This document shows, piece after piece, positions 51,329-63,400 of a DNA stretch of 64,000 nt. The stretch's first letter is position 1, and the number at the start of each line of letters is the position of its first letter. The notes beneath the pieces were generated by a model. The model was not told where the DNA came from, made no database searches, and saw only the letters and a program-made list of their open reading frames with translations. A program made the position numbers and the translations under genes. Origin of the DNA: Burhinus oedicnemus (lineage: Eukaryota > Chordata > Aves > Charadriiformes > Burhinidae); NCBI GenBank assembly GCA_008921705.1, contig VFFE01007488.1, forward strand, positions 1 through 64,000, given 5' to 3'.

Positions 51329-53998
51329 CTAATATGGAGATGTTTGTTTCGCATTTATCATCTTGATTTTGATGGGTGGCCAAAATTTGACAGAAGAACA
51401 TTTTATTTTGCTGTGTGTGGATGTGCATGCACAAGGACAGGGCATGACAGCAAATAACTCTCCCAAAGTATGGGGTCACATGTGCTCAGGGGAGTTTAAC
51501 TGTAGCCAGCAGAGTTGCACTTGGGAGGATTTGCTTTGCCTGACACCGCTTTTGCCTGGAGGATTGAGTGCAGGTGTGTGGTCGTAGATGTTCCCATTCA
51601 TGGTTAATTTAGTGGTGATGAGGATCTGGTTACTGGCAGTTCTACTTATTACTTAGGAAGCAGATACAACACAGGAATGACAAACTCACAAGGGCATCAC
51701 TACGATGAAGAGTTTGGGGATATTCCCATCATATCACTGGGGCTTGGAGGAGACCAACTGGAGGCAAATGATGGGGAAATTCCAACTACTTCTGGTTGCT
51801 CCTCCTGGGTGTCTATGGTGACAACTGTGTTCATGGCCATGGGTGCGTGCTATGCCTGGAGCAGCTCCCGCTCTACCATGGGAATTGTAAGGCCTTGCCA
51901 CTCCTGAGCCTGGCTTTCTTTTCTAGTTTTTGTATCAATGGGACACATAGACAACGAAACCCAAAATTACGCTCAGGCCAAGTTTTCTTGGTCTTATTCC
52001 AGACTAGCTCCTAGGCCATTGGCAGTCTGCAGATCACCTTTTGTGTGAAAGTGAGATGACTTATGCCTGAAAATCACATGCAGGTTAGAATGCAATGTGA
52101 AATCCAGGTTATGTCTGGTTTCCACTGATTCTCATTTTCAGATCTGAGATCATTTTGATGCTGAAATTCGAAGCAAAACACAAGGTGCAGAAGCAGGAGA
52201 AATACAAGCCTACATCAACCAAAATTGAAAAGAAAACATTTGTATTAATCCTGAAAAGCAAAATCAAGATTCACACCTCTCTGGATTCAGTAAGAAATAT
52301 AGTCTGTCCCTGACAGCAAACAAACTTGGCAGAAAAGCACCATCTCAGTTTCTGATTTGCAAATGGACAACATGAAGAAGCATAAGTAAGAAACATGCTG
52401 GAGTAACAAAAAAAGTGAGTAGCATCTCACTTTTCAATAACTTTTGAGTACCTTCAACCAGAAATCTTGAAAAGAATATAATTCAGACTTAATTACACAC
52501 ATTCTCTATTATCTTGTTGTTTATTGTAAGCAAAGATTTAGATCTGCATCTGCTCAGTCAGAAATGATGGGCAACTTCAATTCTCCAACGCCTTTGTGCT
52601 AGCCACCTCGGGGAGCCCAAGGAATGAGTGACTCCCAAACATCGTTGAGATACAACAGCAAGCTGAATTCAGACACAACTGAACACCAGCACAGACTCTT
52701 CGGAAAAATGTCCTATATGTGCCCACCCTCCACAGCTAAAAAAACACCCATTGGAACCAGTCACCTGATGACAAGTAAAAAACTTCAGAGCTGCCAACTT
52801 AGTGTTGGGAGGAGCACCCATGAAAGGAAAACCAAACCATCCTGCAAAGCAAATGCAAACAAAAAGGTGTCATGGGAAGGGCACAGAATACACCTCAGGC
52901 TGTATTTACGATGCTATTTTTGATTCGTAACTTCCCTGTGCGGTAGTAACTCAGTGTGTAGAAGGGTGGTGCAATCTAACCCACATTGCAATCTAACCTT
53001 GATATCTGATTAGGATAGAAATCAGCTGAGCAGAGCTGGGAAAAACTGACAGTGGGTTTCACTTTCCAAAGGCAGGGTTAGCATGAGCCCAGGTCCCACC
53101 TGACTAAAACTGCAGCAGCTCAGCACCAGCTGTGTTAACGGATCTTGTTCTGAACTGTTACAGGTAGGAAGTTGGGACCTGCCTGATTAAAGCCCAGGCT
53201 GCCCTCTTTTCTGTGATCAAACCTCTGCAATCCGCAAGACTCTCTGGGGAGCGGTAGGAAGTTAGAGCTGCCTTTAGAAGACGTGTAGAAATGTGACCTG
53301 TTCTCAGCAACCTGCATGCCACCCTGTTCTTTGAGTCCATGGACAGATCATGCAGAGCTTTCCTTTCCAAAAAAACCCACCCAACGACTCTCTGACTTTG
53401 GCATAATTGCTTTCCTTATTTTGGCAAATGTTCTTATCATCCCCGGGAGATCGCAGTTGTGCCAGTGAAGACAAAACTGGAATACAACTCCTTTTCCACA
53501 CAGAGAGGCACTGTTGAAGGCTCTTTCTGCTCTATATGGGCTTGAAAGAGTCACCGCTCCAGGCGCGTCCTGCTGTACCCTTCTTACAGTTTTGCTGCTG
53601 TGCCCTTGCTGGGATGACAACAGGGCGAAGGCGGGTTTCAGGATTCATTCACACACTCTGTCATTTCTAAGAGCCACCATGTCAAACATTTGTGAAAGTA
53701 GTAGAAATAAACAAAAGTGAGCTGTGGCTGGGATTTTCCCATTTGTGGTTTGAAGGAGAGAAGAAAACAGATACTTTCCAGCCACAGCATATTTGTTCTT
53801 TTGTTCTTTTGTTTACTGTCAGCTCCTGATTCCTTTCTCATTCCAACTGATGCTGCCCCTTCATTGCTACAGTCTGGAGTCCTTCACCAAGGCATGGTGT
53901 AAGAGGAAAGTGGAAAAAAGAGGAGAAAACACCTAGCTTGACTGTAGCTCACAGAAAGGGGAAAATCATCATTTGGTCTGTGTTGGCAGCAAATGCTA
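51329..53998. other. Gene-free sequence
   Basis: No repeat or exon with credible borders is seen on either strand. If the minus-strand membrane exon is real, its upstream exons could lie here or further right. Confidence 0.45.
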
Positions 53999-54072
53999 TT
54001 GTAGAATCATAGAATCACAGAATACTAGTTTGGAAGGGACCTCAAGGAACACCTGATCCAACTTTTCTTGGC
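53999..54072 (-). mobile_element. CR1 LINE 3'-end relic
   Basis: AGAATCATAGAATCACAGAA followed by TTTGGAAGGGACCTCAAGG and TGATCCAAC is the reverse complement of a CR1 tail with its ATTCTATG-type repeats. Confidence 0.85.
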
Positions 54073-54791
54073 TATATAAGCCTTCTCTACAAAAACTGGC
54101 TGGAGAAGGTGCTTGGGAGGGGATCACAAAAGCAGCTATGCCCTGGGAGAGGGAAGGAGCTGCCTGGGTCCAGGGGGAAGCAGAGGCATCAATCTGATGT
54201 CCGGGCTTCTACAAGGAAAACGCTTCACACCTCGAGGAGCAAACTCAGTCCTGAGAGACCTGGATCTACCCAGGGCTGGCTGCTCTGCGGGACCTCCCTG
54301 CTCCTGCTTTCCCTCCAGTGAATTCAAAGCACTTCAGCAGAACTGAGGGAAGCAACCTGATGTACAGGAGGGGACGAGCTCGTACACAGGCTAGTCCTAC
54401 AAAACCCTTGTAAGTCCACCCCCTCTCCCACGCCCCGATCTTTGTGTAAATGTCCCCGTGTCTTTGAAGGAGAGTACATTCACTTAGTCAGGGATGGCCT
54501 GGGAGAAACACATCACCTGCAAACAGCTCCAGCTGTGCCCAAGCCATCTGTCATCTATGCTGCTGGCCCTGGGGCAACCACTGCAGTACAACAAACACAT
54601 TGCTCTAATGAGTCGTGGTATAAGATCTGTACCAAACTGAGGGGCAGACCATAGCAAAGGCTCTGAGTCTGCAAAGTAGAGCTGGGTGGTAGAGACAGAA
54701 TCGATCTCTTTAGGGAGAGAAGCAGCTGTTGATGTAAGGGATCTTCATTTGTAAACATCCCATTCGACAGGCCTTTTCTGTTAATATTCAG

Positions 54792-54870
54792 TGTGGAGAT
54801 CGGCTTTGGGAGCTACATCTATGTTACCCTTTACACACTGGTGGAGGAAGCTGTGAAGCTGCTCCAGCTG
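54792..54870 (+). other. Isolated exon-like stretch (unrecognised)
   Basis: A good acceptor (CCTTTTCTGTTAATATTCAG) and a donor CTG|GTAGGT enclose 79 bases. With entry phase 2 they read VEIGFGSYIYVTLYTLVEEA and then VKLLQL, exit phase 0. The peptide looks like an amphipathic helix of a real protein, but no matching neighbour exons were found, and it does not fit the phase of the candidate gene ending at 23.6 kb. Confidence 0.3.
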
Positions 54871-57253
54871 GTAGGTGTGAGGGCAGCTCACGCTGTGCTG
54901 GTCCTCCCGTCTTCACCTACCTAGCACAGCAGGTTTTCTGACCTCAGGACCCTGCATGCAGCTCTGCGGTGCTCAACAGGACAGGAGCCAGCGTATGCTC
55001 GCTTGCTGCTTTTCACAAATACAGCCAAACTTCGTTCTGTGTGGCCATACAATTACTCTGCAAAGCCATAGCTTTTTAGGATGCCTGCTATTCAGATGGG
55101 GCATGTTTGTCTGTAATAAAATAACCTGCTTTAAAGTCATTGTGGCACAAATTAAGTGTTTGTGATACACACCATAAAAGAGCTATAAAAAGAAGAATGT
55201 TATCAGGAGAGTGAAAAAAAAGCAAATTGTTTTCAATATGGGCAGGCAGGCCTATACACATACCTCCCACGTACAATGGCCATTATAACCCTACAGCTGT
55301 TAATAGATGGGAACTAATTAGATAGAGATACAGCAGTGTGTGCCAACGGACAGTGTGGTGATGTGCTATCAATACACCCCCCTTTACTGTATCTTTTCCT
55401 CCTGGGAAATTCAAAGCATTATGCCCTGTGTACAGCTGTGCCCTATTTGTAATCTAAGCTTCTGGCCCAGCTAATCACCACCCATTAAACTCCCATTTTC
55501 TTCATGAGTCGCACATTTTCCAGATCAAACCCCGTGTCTTAATCATATAACCGACTGAGCTCAGAAATACATCTGTGTACAGCACTTAAAGTGTGGGCAA
55601 AGCAGAACTGAATTGCATAGGTCCCCTAAGCTCTGAGATACTTAACAGACAGATATGTTTAGATGCATATTTAAGAGACGTACTGAAAAATAGATGCCCT
55701 TTGTCCCAGCAATCCTGCTGGGACTATCAGCAGGGGTGCTGCAGCTGCTGGGGAGCCTCGGAAAAAATTCTCAGGAGAACGCAATGCACAATGACAATAT
55801 TTCTGCAAGAATGTGCATCAGCCCACGGAATTTAGTAGGGAAATGACAGATGTCATGGGACTGCTAATTAACAAAAAATCAGTTACACCAGCGAGTAAAA
55901 GATCAGTGGTAAATACACAGGGCTGCAGAATAATTGATTGAGATTCCTGTAAGTTTCAGCCCTAAACAAGTCCACAGGACACGGAAATGATGGACCTCAG
56001 GAGGACTTGAAAGGTCACATACAGCATCTCCCTCTGCAAAAGCAGGGCAGCTCTTCTTTTGCTCTTCTGGATACATCTCTGTCTAACTAAAAGTGAATTT
56101 TACACCTTGGATTCCTGCAGAGTCGAGCTGAGACTGCCTGTCTCTTTCGTGTGACAGCCCAGGGTCAATACTACATGAGCCAGGTCTGATGTGGTTAAGC
56201 AAAGAATGACTTTCAAGGTGAATTCAGCAGCGGATGTAGCTGTAACGTGCATCTGCAAAGAGCTGTGCTACAACACAGCCTCATCCCCCGCACACATGAA
56301 ACGGAGCTTCCACCGAGGGGGAAGCAGCAGAGAGACCACAGTTTTACAAGAGTGTTTTCCACCTAAATCCACCTCTGAAATATTCCCAACCCTTTAACTC
56401 TCAGCCTTAGCTCCTCTTTCCCACTAGATCAAAAGACTGGTACCCAGGATACCGGGTTGTAATTTGCCTCTGTCAATGAATCAGTACAACTAATACCATG
56501 CATTTAACATCAAACATTGGTGAATTTTCATAATGGCCCGGCAGAGTGAGTACTGTTGTCTTTATGTTCCTGATGTGCCCAGGCTGGGGGGGCATCAGCA
56601 ACAGACCCTGAAGAGGTACGGGGAAAGCAGAGGTAGATTTTTCCTGGATGTTTTGATCTCTTCAGTTGAATTAAACTTTATTACTTGCACACATACTTCT
56701 TACTAAGACATATTTTAATCAAGACTTTTTATTATATATTGTCATACATTACACCACTTCTTCTATAAAAGTCCAGTGCTTAGATTCTCAAGAACTAGTT
56801 GGCACTGGCAAAGTGTGTGTCTACATCTGCTTGCAGACAGTAAACTGTTGCCATTAGTTTTTCAAAAAATATACAAAAACATTTCTCTGAGTCTTGGCTA
56901 TTCCACTCCCCCATCTTTTAACTATTCTGAGTGTAACTTGATCTGGTGGTGCATCTTTAAACTGCAAAATCTAAGGTCTCTGAGCAGTCAAAGGACAGAC
57001 TGTACTCACTGCCCTTTAATGGTAAGGAGAAGCTGCCCACACTGTAGCCCCCTCTGCACATCCCACCTCACGCTGGTGATGCTAGATGGAACCTTTACCT
57101 GGCAAATGTCTCATCTTTTCCACCCATAACAGCTACAAGGGTGCTTTTTTTTTTTTTTCATTAAGGAAAAAAAGTAGCTCCTCTAAAAGGAAAGAGGAAG
57201 CCAGAAATTTCATAGCGTCTCAGTCCTGCCCCATGATGCTTCTTCCTGTCTGT
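54871..57253. other. Sequence upstream of the TAGAP promoter
   Basis: AT-rich, no repeat recognised apart from a run of 14 thymines near 57,136-57,149. An exon-like stretch (about 56,980-57,021, donor GTAAGG) is too weak to call. Enhancers of TAGAP would be sought here. Confidence 0.4.
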
Positions 57254-57300
57254 GAATTTCCACCTGCCCCTTCTGCGTATATAAGGCAGCACACGTGGGG
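57254..57300 (+). promoter_or_regulatory. TAGAP: TATA-type promoter of TAGAP
   Basis: A clear TATA box, TATATAAG, lies at 57278-57285. Transcription would start near 57310, leading into a short exon that ends at a strong donor (GTAAGT at 57422). A sequence containing TTTCC, whose complement GGAAA is the NFAT core, lies just upstream at 57254-57261; such sites would fit T-cell induction, but one short match proves little. The region is not a CpG island, as expected for an inducible, tissue-restricted gene. Confidence 0.6.
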
Positions 57301-57309
57301 TAGAACTGT

Positions 57310-57421
57310 TTAGTTGCCTGCCTCCGTCCAAAGGATTAGTAGCAGTGAGGAGTGATGCTGTTTCTCCTTTCCTCTGCAGTTCACGGGAGGTGAAGGAGCT
57401 CTGGCTGGACTCAGTCCTTGG
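57310..57421 (+). other. TAGAP: TAGAP non-coding exon 1 (predicted)
   Basis: It starts about 25 bases after the TATA box and ends at GTAAGT. Its ATG at 57355-57357 runs into a stop after 12 codons, so it is treated as 5' untranslated. It would splice to an acceptor at 57857 (pyrimidine-rich tract, then AACAG), making exon 2 run 57858-57942 with the real ATG at 57916. The start base is an estimate. Confidence 0.5.
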
Positions 57422-60400
57422 GTAAGTACTGCCCGGGATAAAACCTGTGGCATCGCGGCTGAAGTCAGTGGAGTGTTCCAGATGGAGCTGTACAGAGATG
57501 TACAAAAATATAGACAGGGCAGAGGTGTGCCCGCTGCTAAGTGTAGCTCATGGGCAGAGCTGGCTGACTTGCTTAGCCTTGTGTTTGCAGATTACCAATT
57601 AGACGTACCTGTCACCACTTTCTCATTTTCTGCATGGATTAAAAATGGAAAGCTGCTTTTTTTCTGTTTTAATCAAGAGGCAGATAAGGCAGCAGGGCTG
57701 AGTGCCTTCCAGAGAAGGGCTTTATGATTGACTTGTGTGGGATATCTTGCTGGTTCGGGATCATACTTAAATGCTAGACTGGCTTGCAGGGGAGAAAGAC
57801 AAGAAGGGTGCAGTTTTACAAAGCTCTTTCTTCGTCCATTCCCTGTTCAATAAACAGGCAAACAAAAGGACCGAAGGAAACCAGAGTGTCCAGAGCTCCT
57901 CCAATCAAACTCCTAATGAAAGTGTTAAGCAGCTGTAATACTGTGAGTGCCTGTATTGTTTCAGCTCTGTCAACAGAGTGATTTTGAAAAGCTCTGATTT
58001 CTAAACCATAGCATTCAATTACTCACATAGTGTCTTTGTTTTCTTGCCTAGTCAAAGACACTAAATGCTGGGAACATGGAGAGTCTGATTGAGTGCCAGT
58101 CGGAGGTAAGCAGCTGCTACGTTTCCCCCAGTCCTTGTTGGGTACTGATGTGAGATATCTTAGCAAAGTGAGGGTGGCCCCTGTAAGAGCTGCCAGCTGC
58201 CTACCATTACTTACAAGTGGGCAGAGCCCTTCGAAGGCAACTCCGTGCGGCACCGTGCAGAAGGAGCTGGGCATCGCTTGTGAGCAGTCACCGCGTTCCC
58301 CAGGGTCCCAGGGAGCTTTGCTCAGGAATCTGCCAGGCTCTGAAGCCACCAAGGCTCTCTGGAGGAGTTTGGGAGGCAATCTCCAGTGCCGGGGGAGGAC
58401 ACAGAAGAGTAGGCTGTGTCCGGCTGTGGCTTCTCTGGATCAAAAAAGCAGCCTGAAAGAGCACAGGGTTGTGACCTGCCGGGCAGGTCTGGGGTGGCTG
58501 GCTGCAGGGTTTGCCACAAACCCCTCTATTGGGCAGTGAGGCAGTGTCACTCCTGGACTGCGCCAGCTCTTCAGCAGGTGTTGGGCTTGCTCTGGTTATT
58601 CCGCAGAGCCTCTCACAGATTTCTGAGGAGCTGCAATGACTCGCTGGTGGCCCTCACTGCTGGTGGCGGCTCTGTAACCCTAACGCACTTCTTGCAGGCT
58701 GATGCCAAGAAATGTCCCCTGATGGTCCCAGCAGATACTGAAGACAGACTTTGCCACTCAACTGGTGAGTTTTAAAGAAAAACTGAGGAACTGCCTTCTT
58801 ATGTAACGCGTGCAAGCTGGCGCTTCTGCAAAACCACCCGAAACTGCCTGCTTCACCTCCCTGAGAGTAATCCACAGCCCTTAGCCCCATCCAGGAGATG
58901 GCCTAACCCCTGCAGTGCCACTCGCTTGCAAATGACCTCTTTCCCTTACGTTCAGTGGCAGAGGTGACAGTGCTGAGTGCCAGAGGTCTTGTATCCCTGC
59001 TCCCTGGTCCTCAGAGCCACATTTCATTGTGTTCCCTGGCAGCGATGGGAAGTAAACGTGCTCCTTTCTCACTCGAGCATCACCACTGAGGTGTGGCACT
59101 GCAAGTGAGTACTGCTACCAGCGGTTGCACGCCAGAGTAAATAAACCCGCTTGGCAGCAGCAACAGCACTTGTTTTCTCTCACCATGCAAAACCTCAGCA
59201 CCTGTAAACAACCCGGAGGAGACCATTAGCAGGGCAGGGTCAGATTTGGAGCAGACCATCATATCAAACCATTTTTCAGGAGTATCAGAAGCAAACATTT
59301 TATATGATACTGTAATGTTAGGTGACATTCTCATAGCTTTTAACCCAAGGACTTGTGCTAAGCCACAAATACAGGTCCTGAGAACTTCTCATCTGCATAA
59401 GGCAACTTTATTTTGGAGTAGAAGGCAAGTTCTTTACAGAAAATTTGCAGAAGGCAACTCCTTTAGCTTTCTAGCTGTCTAGCAAAAGTATCCTTCTCGC
59501 ACTGTTTCTGAAAGGGAAAAAAACGCACACCTCTTCCCAATACAACTATGATCTCCAAATTCCTAGCATGCCCTCCTCTTTAAGATGCAGATGCAAAACT
59601 CATGCTAAGAGATTTCTGACCCTGAAGCCAGTGAGGCCCAAACGTGATGCTCCCATCCTGTAGAGCAAGTATCACCTTCCGCTGGCTGGCTGACGGGGGG
59701 CAAGCACTAGCTCTAGCAGGACCACTACGATTAGAGCTGACTCCAAAGCTGGCAGAGCTGGAGCTGTGTGTTTTCATTTCAGCCTGTGAAAGACGCTGAA
59801 AAGCAGGAGCCCCAGTTCCACTCTTGCCCTAAGACTGCGGCACAGTCAGACCACATAGTGAAAATTGTTGTCATTGCCAGCTGCCCAAGTGACATATCTG
59901 CTTTAGATAGTGATAACTATCACAGAAACCGCTGCAATATCAAAAATCTCTATAAATGCTGTTATTTCTGTGCCTTGTATGTTCCCACTCTCTAAGAAGA
60001 AACAGTGACTAGAACGTTAAAAAAACCAAAACAAAACAGGAAAGGTGGTGTCCTTAGAGGGATGGTCACAGTTTTACAGTTTAGGCGGTTGTTTCCTTAG
60101 TAACCACTTAGTTGTCTTTCAGTTTCTCCCCGTTTAGTTTGAGTTGTTTCAACATACATCTGCACACAGATGAAAGGCCGCATAGCGCACTCTGGTTTTT
60201 TTTTAAATTGATTTTTTGCTTTCCTTTTGCTTGCAGGAGATGGCACAAAGAAAAGAAAGAAGGTGATATCACAGTCATTTACTCTGAGACGAAGCTCTAC
60301 CAACGGGAATTCCCCAGGGCAGCTAGACTCGGGTGCCAAAATTGCTCTGTTTGGCCAGCCTCTGGCACTTATCTGTGGGGAAGATGACACACTGCCCCAA

Positions 60401-63400
60401 CCAGTCCAGGTAAGCAAAGCTGGTGATATAGCCTCTGGCTTCCAGTGTAAGGCAAGATCCCTGGTACTTGTGCTGCAGCACCAAGGAGATGAGTGATTTT
60501 GGTGTTTCCCTTCCACACACACTTCTGATAAGCTCAGGGCCCATCCCAGATGTGGAAAGGGTCAGGTCTGTGGGTTTTGTCCACTGGAAGTAACTTTGAG
60601 TGGAGACAACCCAGGACAGGAATAGGAGAAGAAGATCTGCTCCTTAGTATAAACATCTGTGATTCTACAGAAGTCATTTAAATGAATCTTTCAGCAGCAT
60701 AAACTTCCAAGGATTTCTGTATTTCCCTGAAAACAGTGTTCAGCTATGGACTGACACTGACAAATACCTAAACACTATCTTCTGGATAAAAATGGTCTTG
60801 CGACAGTTCTCCCACTGAGTTGGCTTTTCCAATAGTCAGGCTTTTGTCTCTTCTAAGAAATATTTGCCTGGCTTGAGAGGGAGGGGATTTGAACCAAGAC
60901 TTAAGCTGTCCCTTGTTTCCTTCTGGATGGAAGCAGGGATGACTCCACTGAAGTTAGTGGAATTCACCAGTCCAAAAAGAGGGTGGGTTGGGGAAAAAGA
61001 AAATCGGGTTATTGCCCAGGTAATCTACTTGGCGCAAGAACTAGACACTGACTTAATTAGAGCACAGTGTACCTCCAGACAATTTTTCTTCTGTTTCTAA
61101 AGAAATATTCACTTGCTAAAGGACCTTCCTTCACCCAAGTAACTGTTCTCCCATTCCTGTCTATTTTTTTCCCTGCAGGATCTCCTAGCTATATTGTATG
61201 TGAAAGGACCCTCCACTGAAGGGATATTCAGAAAAGCTGCCAATGAGAAAGCAAGAAAAGAGTTGAAGGAGGACCTAAGCAAAGGCGGGAACGTTGATTT
61301 GAAAAGCAAATCTGTGCACCTGCTGGCAGTGGTCTTGAAGGTGAGCTCCTCTGATGCTGGGAGGACATTGCTAATCTGCACAGGCCCACTTCAGCACCCA
61401 GACCTGACCTGGGTGGGACTCCAAGCTCAAGCCAGAGCAAAGGCAGACTAAATGTTTCAGGCTTAAGAAGGTTTGGCATTTTCCTTTTCCACCTGATTTT
61501 CAGCCCCACTTGTGCTGCTGTTTTCCTGCATGCGCACAGGAACCTCACTTCATCCTCCTCCTCAGCACCCTCCCAGGGAGGAATACTGAGATTTATGGGT
61601 GAATGAAAAGCAGCTAAGAGCTGGGTCCCATTACTGCAACAATGCAAGTGTACTTGGCATGTTCTTGTGGACCCCACTGCTCTGACAGTGCTGATGGTCA
61701 GGTAGCTCAAGCCAGCCTGCCTCCTAGTGAGCCCACGTAACAGTGATGCTCCCTGTGTGCTCAGGGGTAGCGTCCAAAGCCTCATCTAAATCTCTTGGCC
61801 TTGCAGGACTTCCTCCGAAATATTCCCTCCAAACTCCTGTCGGCTGACCTCTATGAGAAGTGGATGCAAGCTCTGGAGAAGCCGAGCAAGCAGGAAAAAA
61901 TTCAAGAATTGAAAGAGTAAGTTTTGCAACCAGCCCCAATGTGATGGAGTGGCTGGCAGTGGCCAGTGATGTCTCCCAAAATTGACAGTCTCACTTAAAA
62001 CCTGTCGTTTGTATCAGCTTGCTATTGCTCCATGGGGTTTGGCTTAGAGAGCTCTAGCAGCAGCACTTCCTGAAGTTACTTGAGGTTGCCCTACAAAACG
62101 AGTAGCAGTAGCGTAGGAAGAGGAGAGAGGCTGCAGTGCCTCAGCTGACGTAGTCCCTGTGCTGTGGGACAGGCACTGACAGGGAGCCTTCACATCTGCC
62201 GGTGGGGAAGTTGGGCACGTGGAGACCACGGATGGGTTTTGCCCTTTAGAAAGAGCAGATGTGGAGGCTGACCGGGAGTGCTTTGAAAGCTGCGCAGCAC
62301 AACTGCAGGCTTTCACGTGCCTTCGGGAAGCCTCCAGTGACATCTCCTGGTGCCATCTCATCTACTCAAGGACGTGGACTGCTGTAATGCTTGCCTTTCT
62401 GTCAAGAAGCTGTAATTCAAGATCTTATAATTAACCACACGCTCAGCTGCTGTTGGGCATTTCTGAATGAGACTTCTGCTAAGCAATGAAAAAAGCACAC
62501 GCACGCCTCTCTCTGGAGGAAGCGTCATCTGTCTGAGTTTAAGTGAGACTTGCTCAAATAAAGAAGTAGCAGCTGCTGCACCATGAATTAACGTCACGTT
62601 TTGTTTGTGTTCATGTTTGTGCAGGGTGGCTGACAAACTGCCTAGACCAAACCTTGTCTTGCTCAAGCACTTGCTGTCTCTGCTCCACCACATCAGCCAA
62701 AATGCCGAGACCAAAAGGATGGACTCCAGCAATCTGGCCATCTGCGTAGGCCCAAATATGCTGAGCCCGGAGACGGACAACACGCTCCCGCTGGAAGTGC
62801 AGAAGGAGATGAATGACAAGGTGTGTTGAACTCACCAAGCAGCCGCCCTCTTCAGGGCAGCTCAGAGCCATCCATAGGGATCCCACTGCCACTGCAAAAG
62901 CTGAACAAAAGAGCATCCCTGGACATTGGGGGTGCCCCTCAGCTCAGGTGCCTACAATGGGATGGGCAAGGCTGCCCCTCGTCTCGCCTCCTCTGAGCAA
63001 AAGTAGCAGTTGCCCTGCAGTCCCCTACATCGTATCACACCTCTTGAATACTTTGCACGCAGATAGCAAGGGGGACCCGGTGGGCATTGCCACCCATGGC
63101 CCCTCTGGACAGTGAGGCCAAAGCTGTGGCTGATGGCTTTTTGTTTGTATCAGGGCAGATCAATTCGTCTGCAGCATCTCTGTGCAGGTGACAGTGTTGG
63201 TGAAGTTCCTCATAAACAACTGCTCAGAAATATTTGGGGAGGGTATCGCCTTGTTGGTCTGTGCCTCGGCTGAGGAGTCACCAGAGCACACAGACAGCTC
63301 CACAGGTGTGAGAATGGGCTGGGGATTGTCACAGACTGGGGCTGTGAACTGGGTCAAATTCTTTAATTTGATATGAGAATACATCTGTGGAAGCACCGAG

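Noticed and set aside
54442..54654. Open + strand frame preceded by a pyrimidine-rich acceptor
   Set aside because: No donor or matching neighbour; the sequence shows no domain and its end phase does not lead to the 54,792 stretch.
57355..57393. ATG in TAGAP exon 1 as the start codon
   Set aside because: It stops after 12 codons, whereas the ATG at 57916 gives a peptide resembling the human N-terminus and stays in phase.
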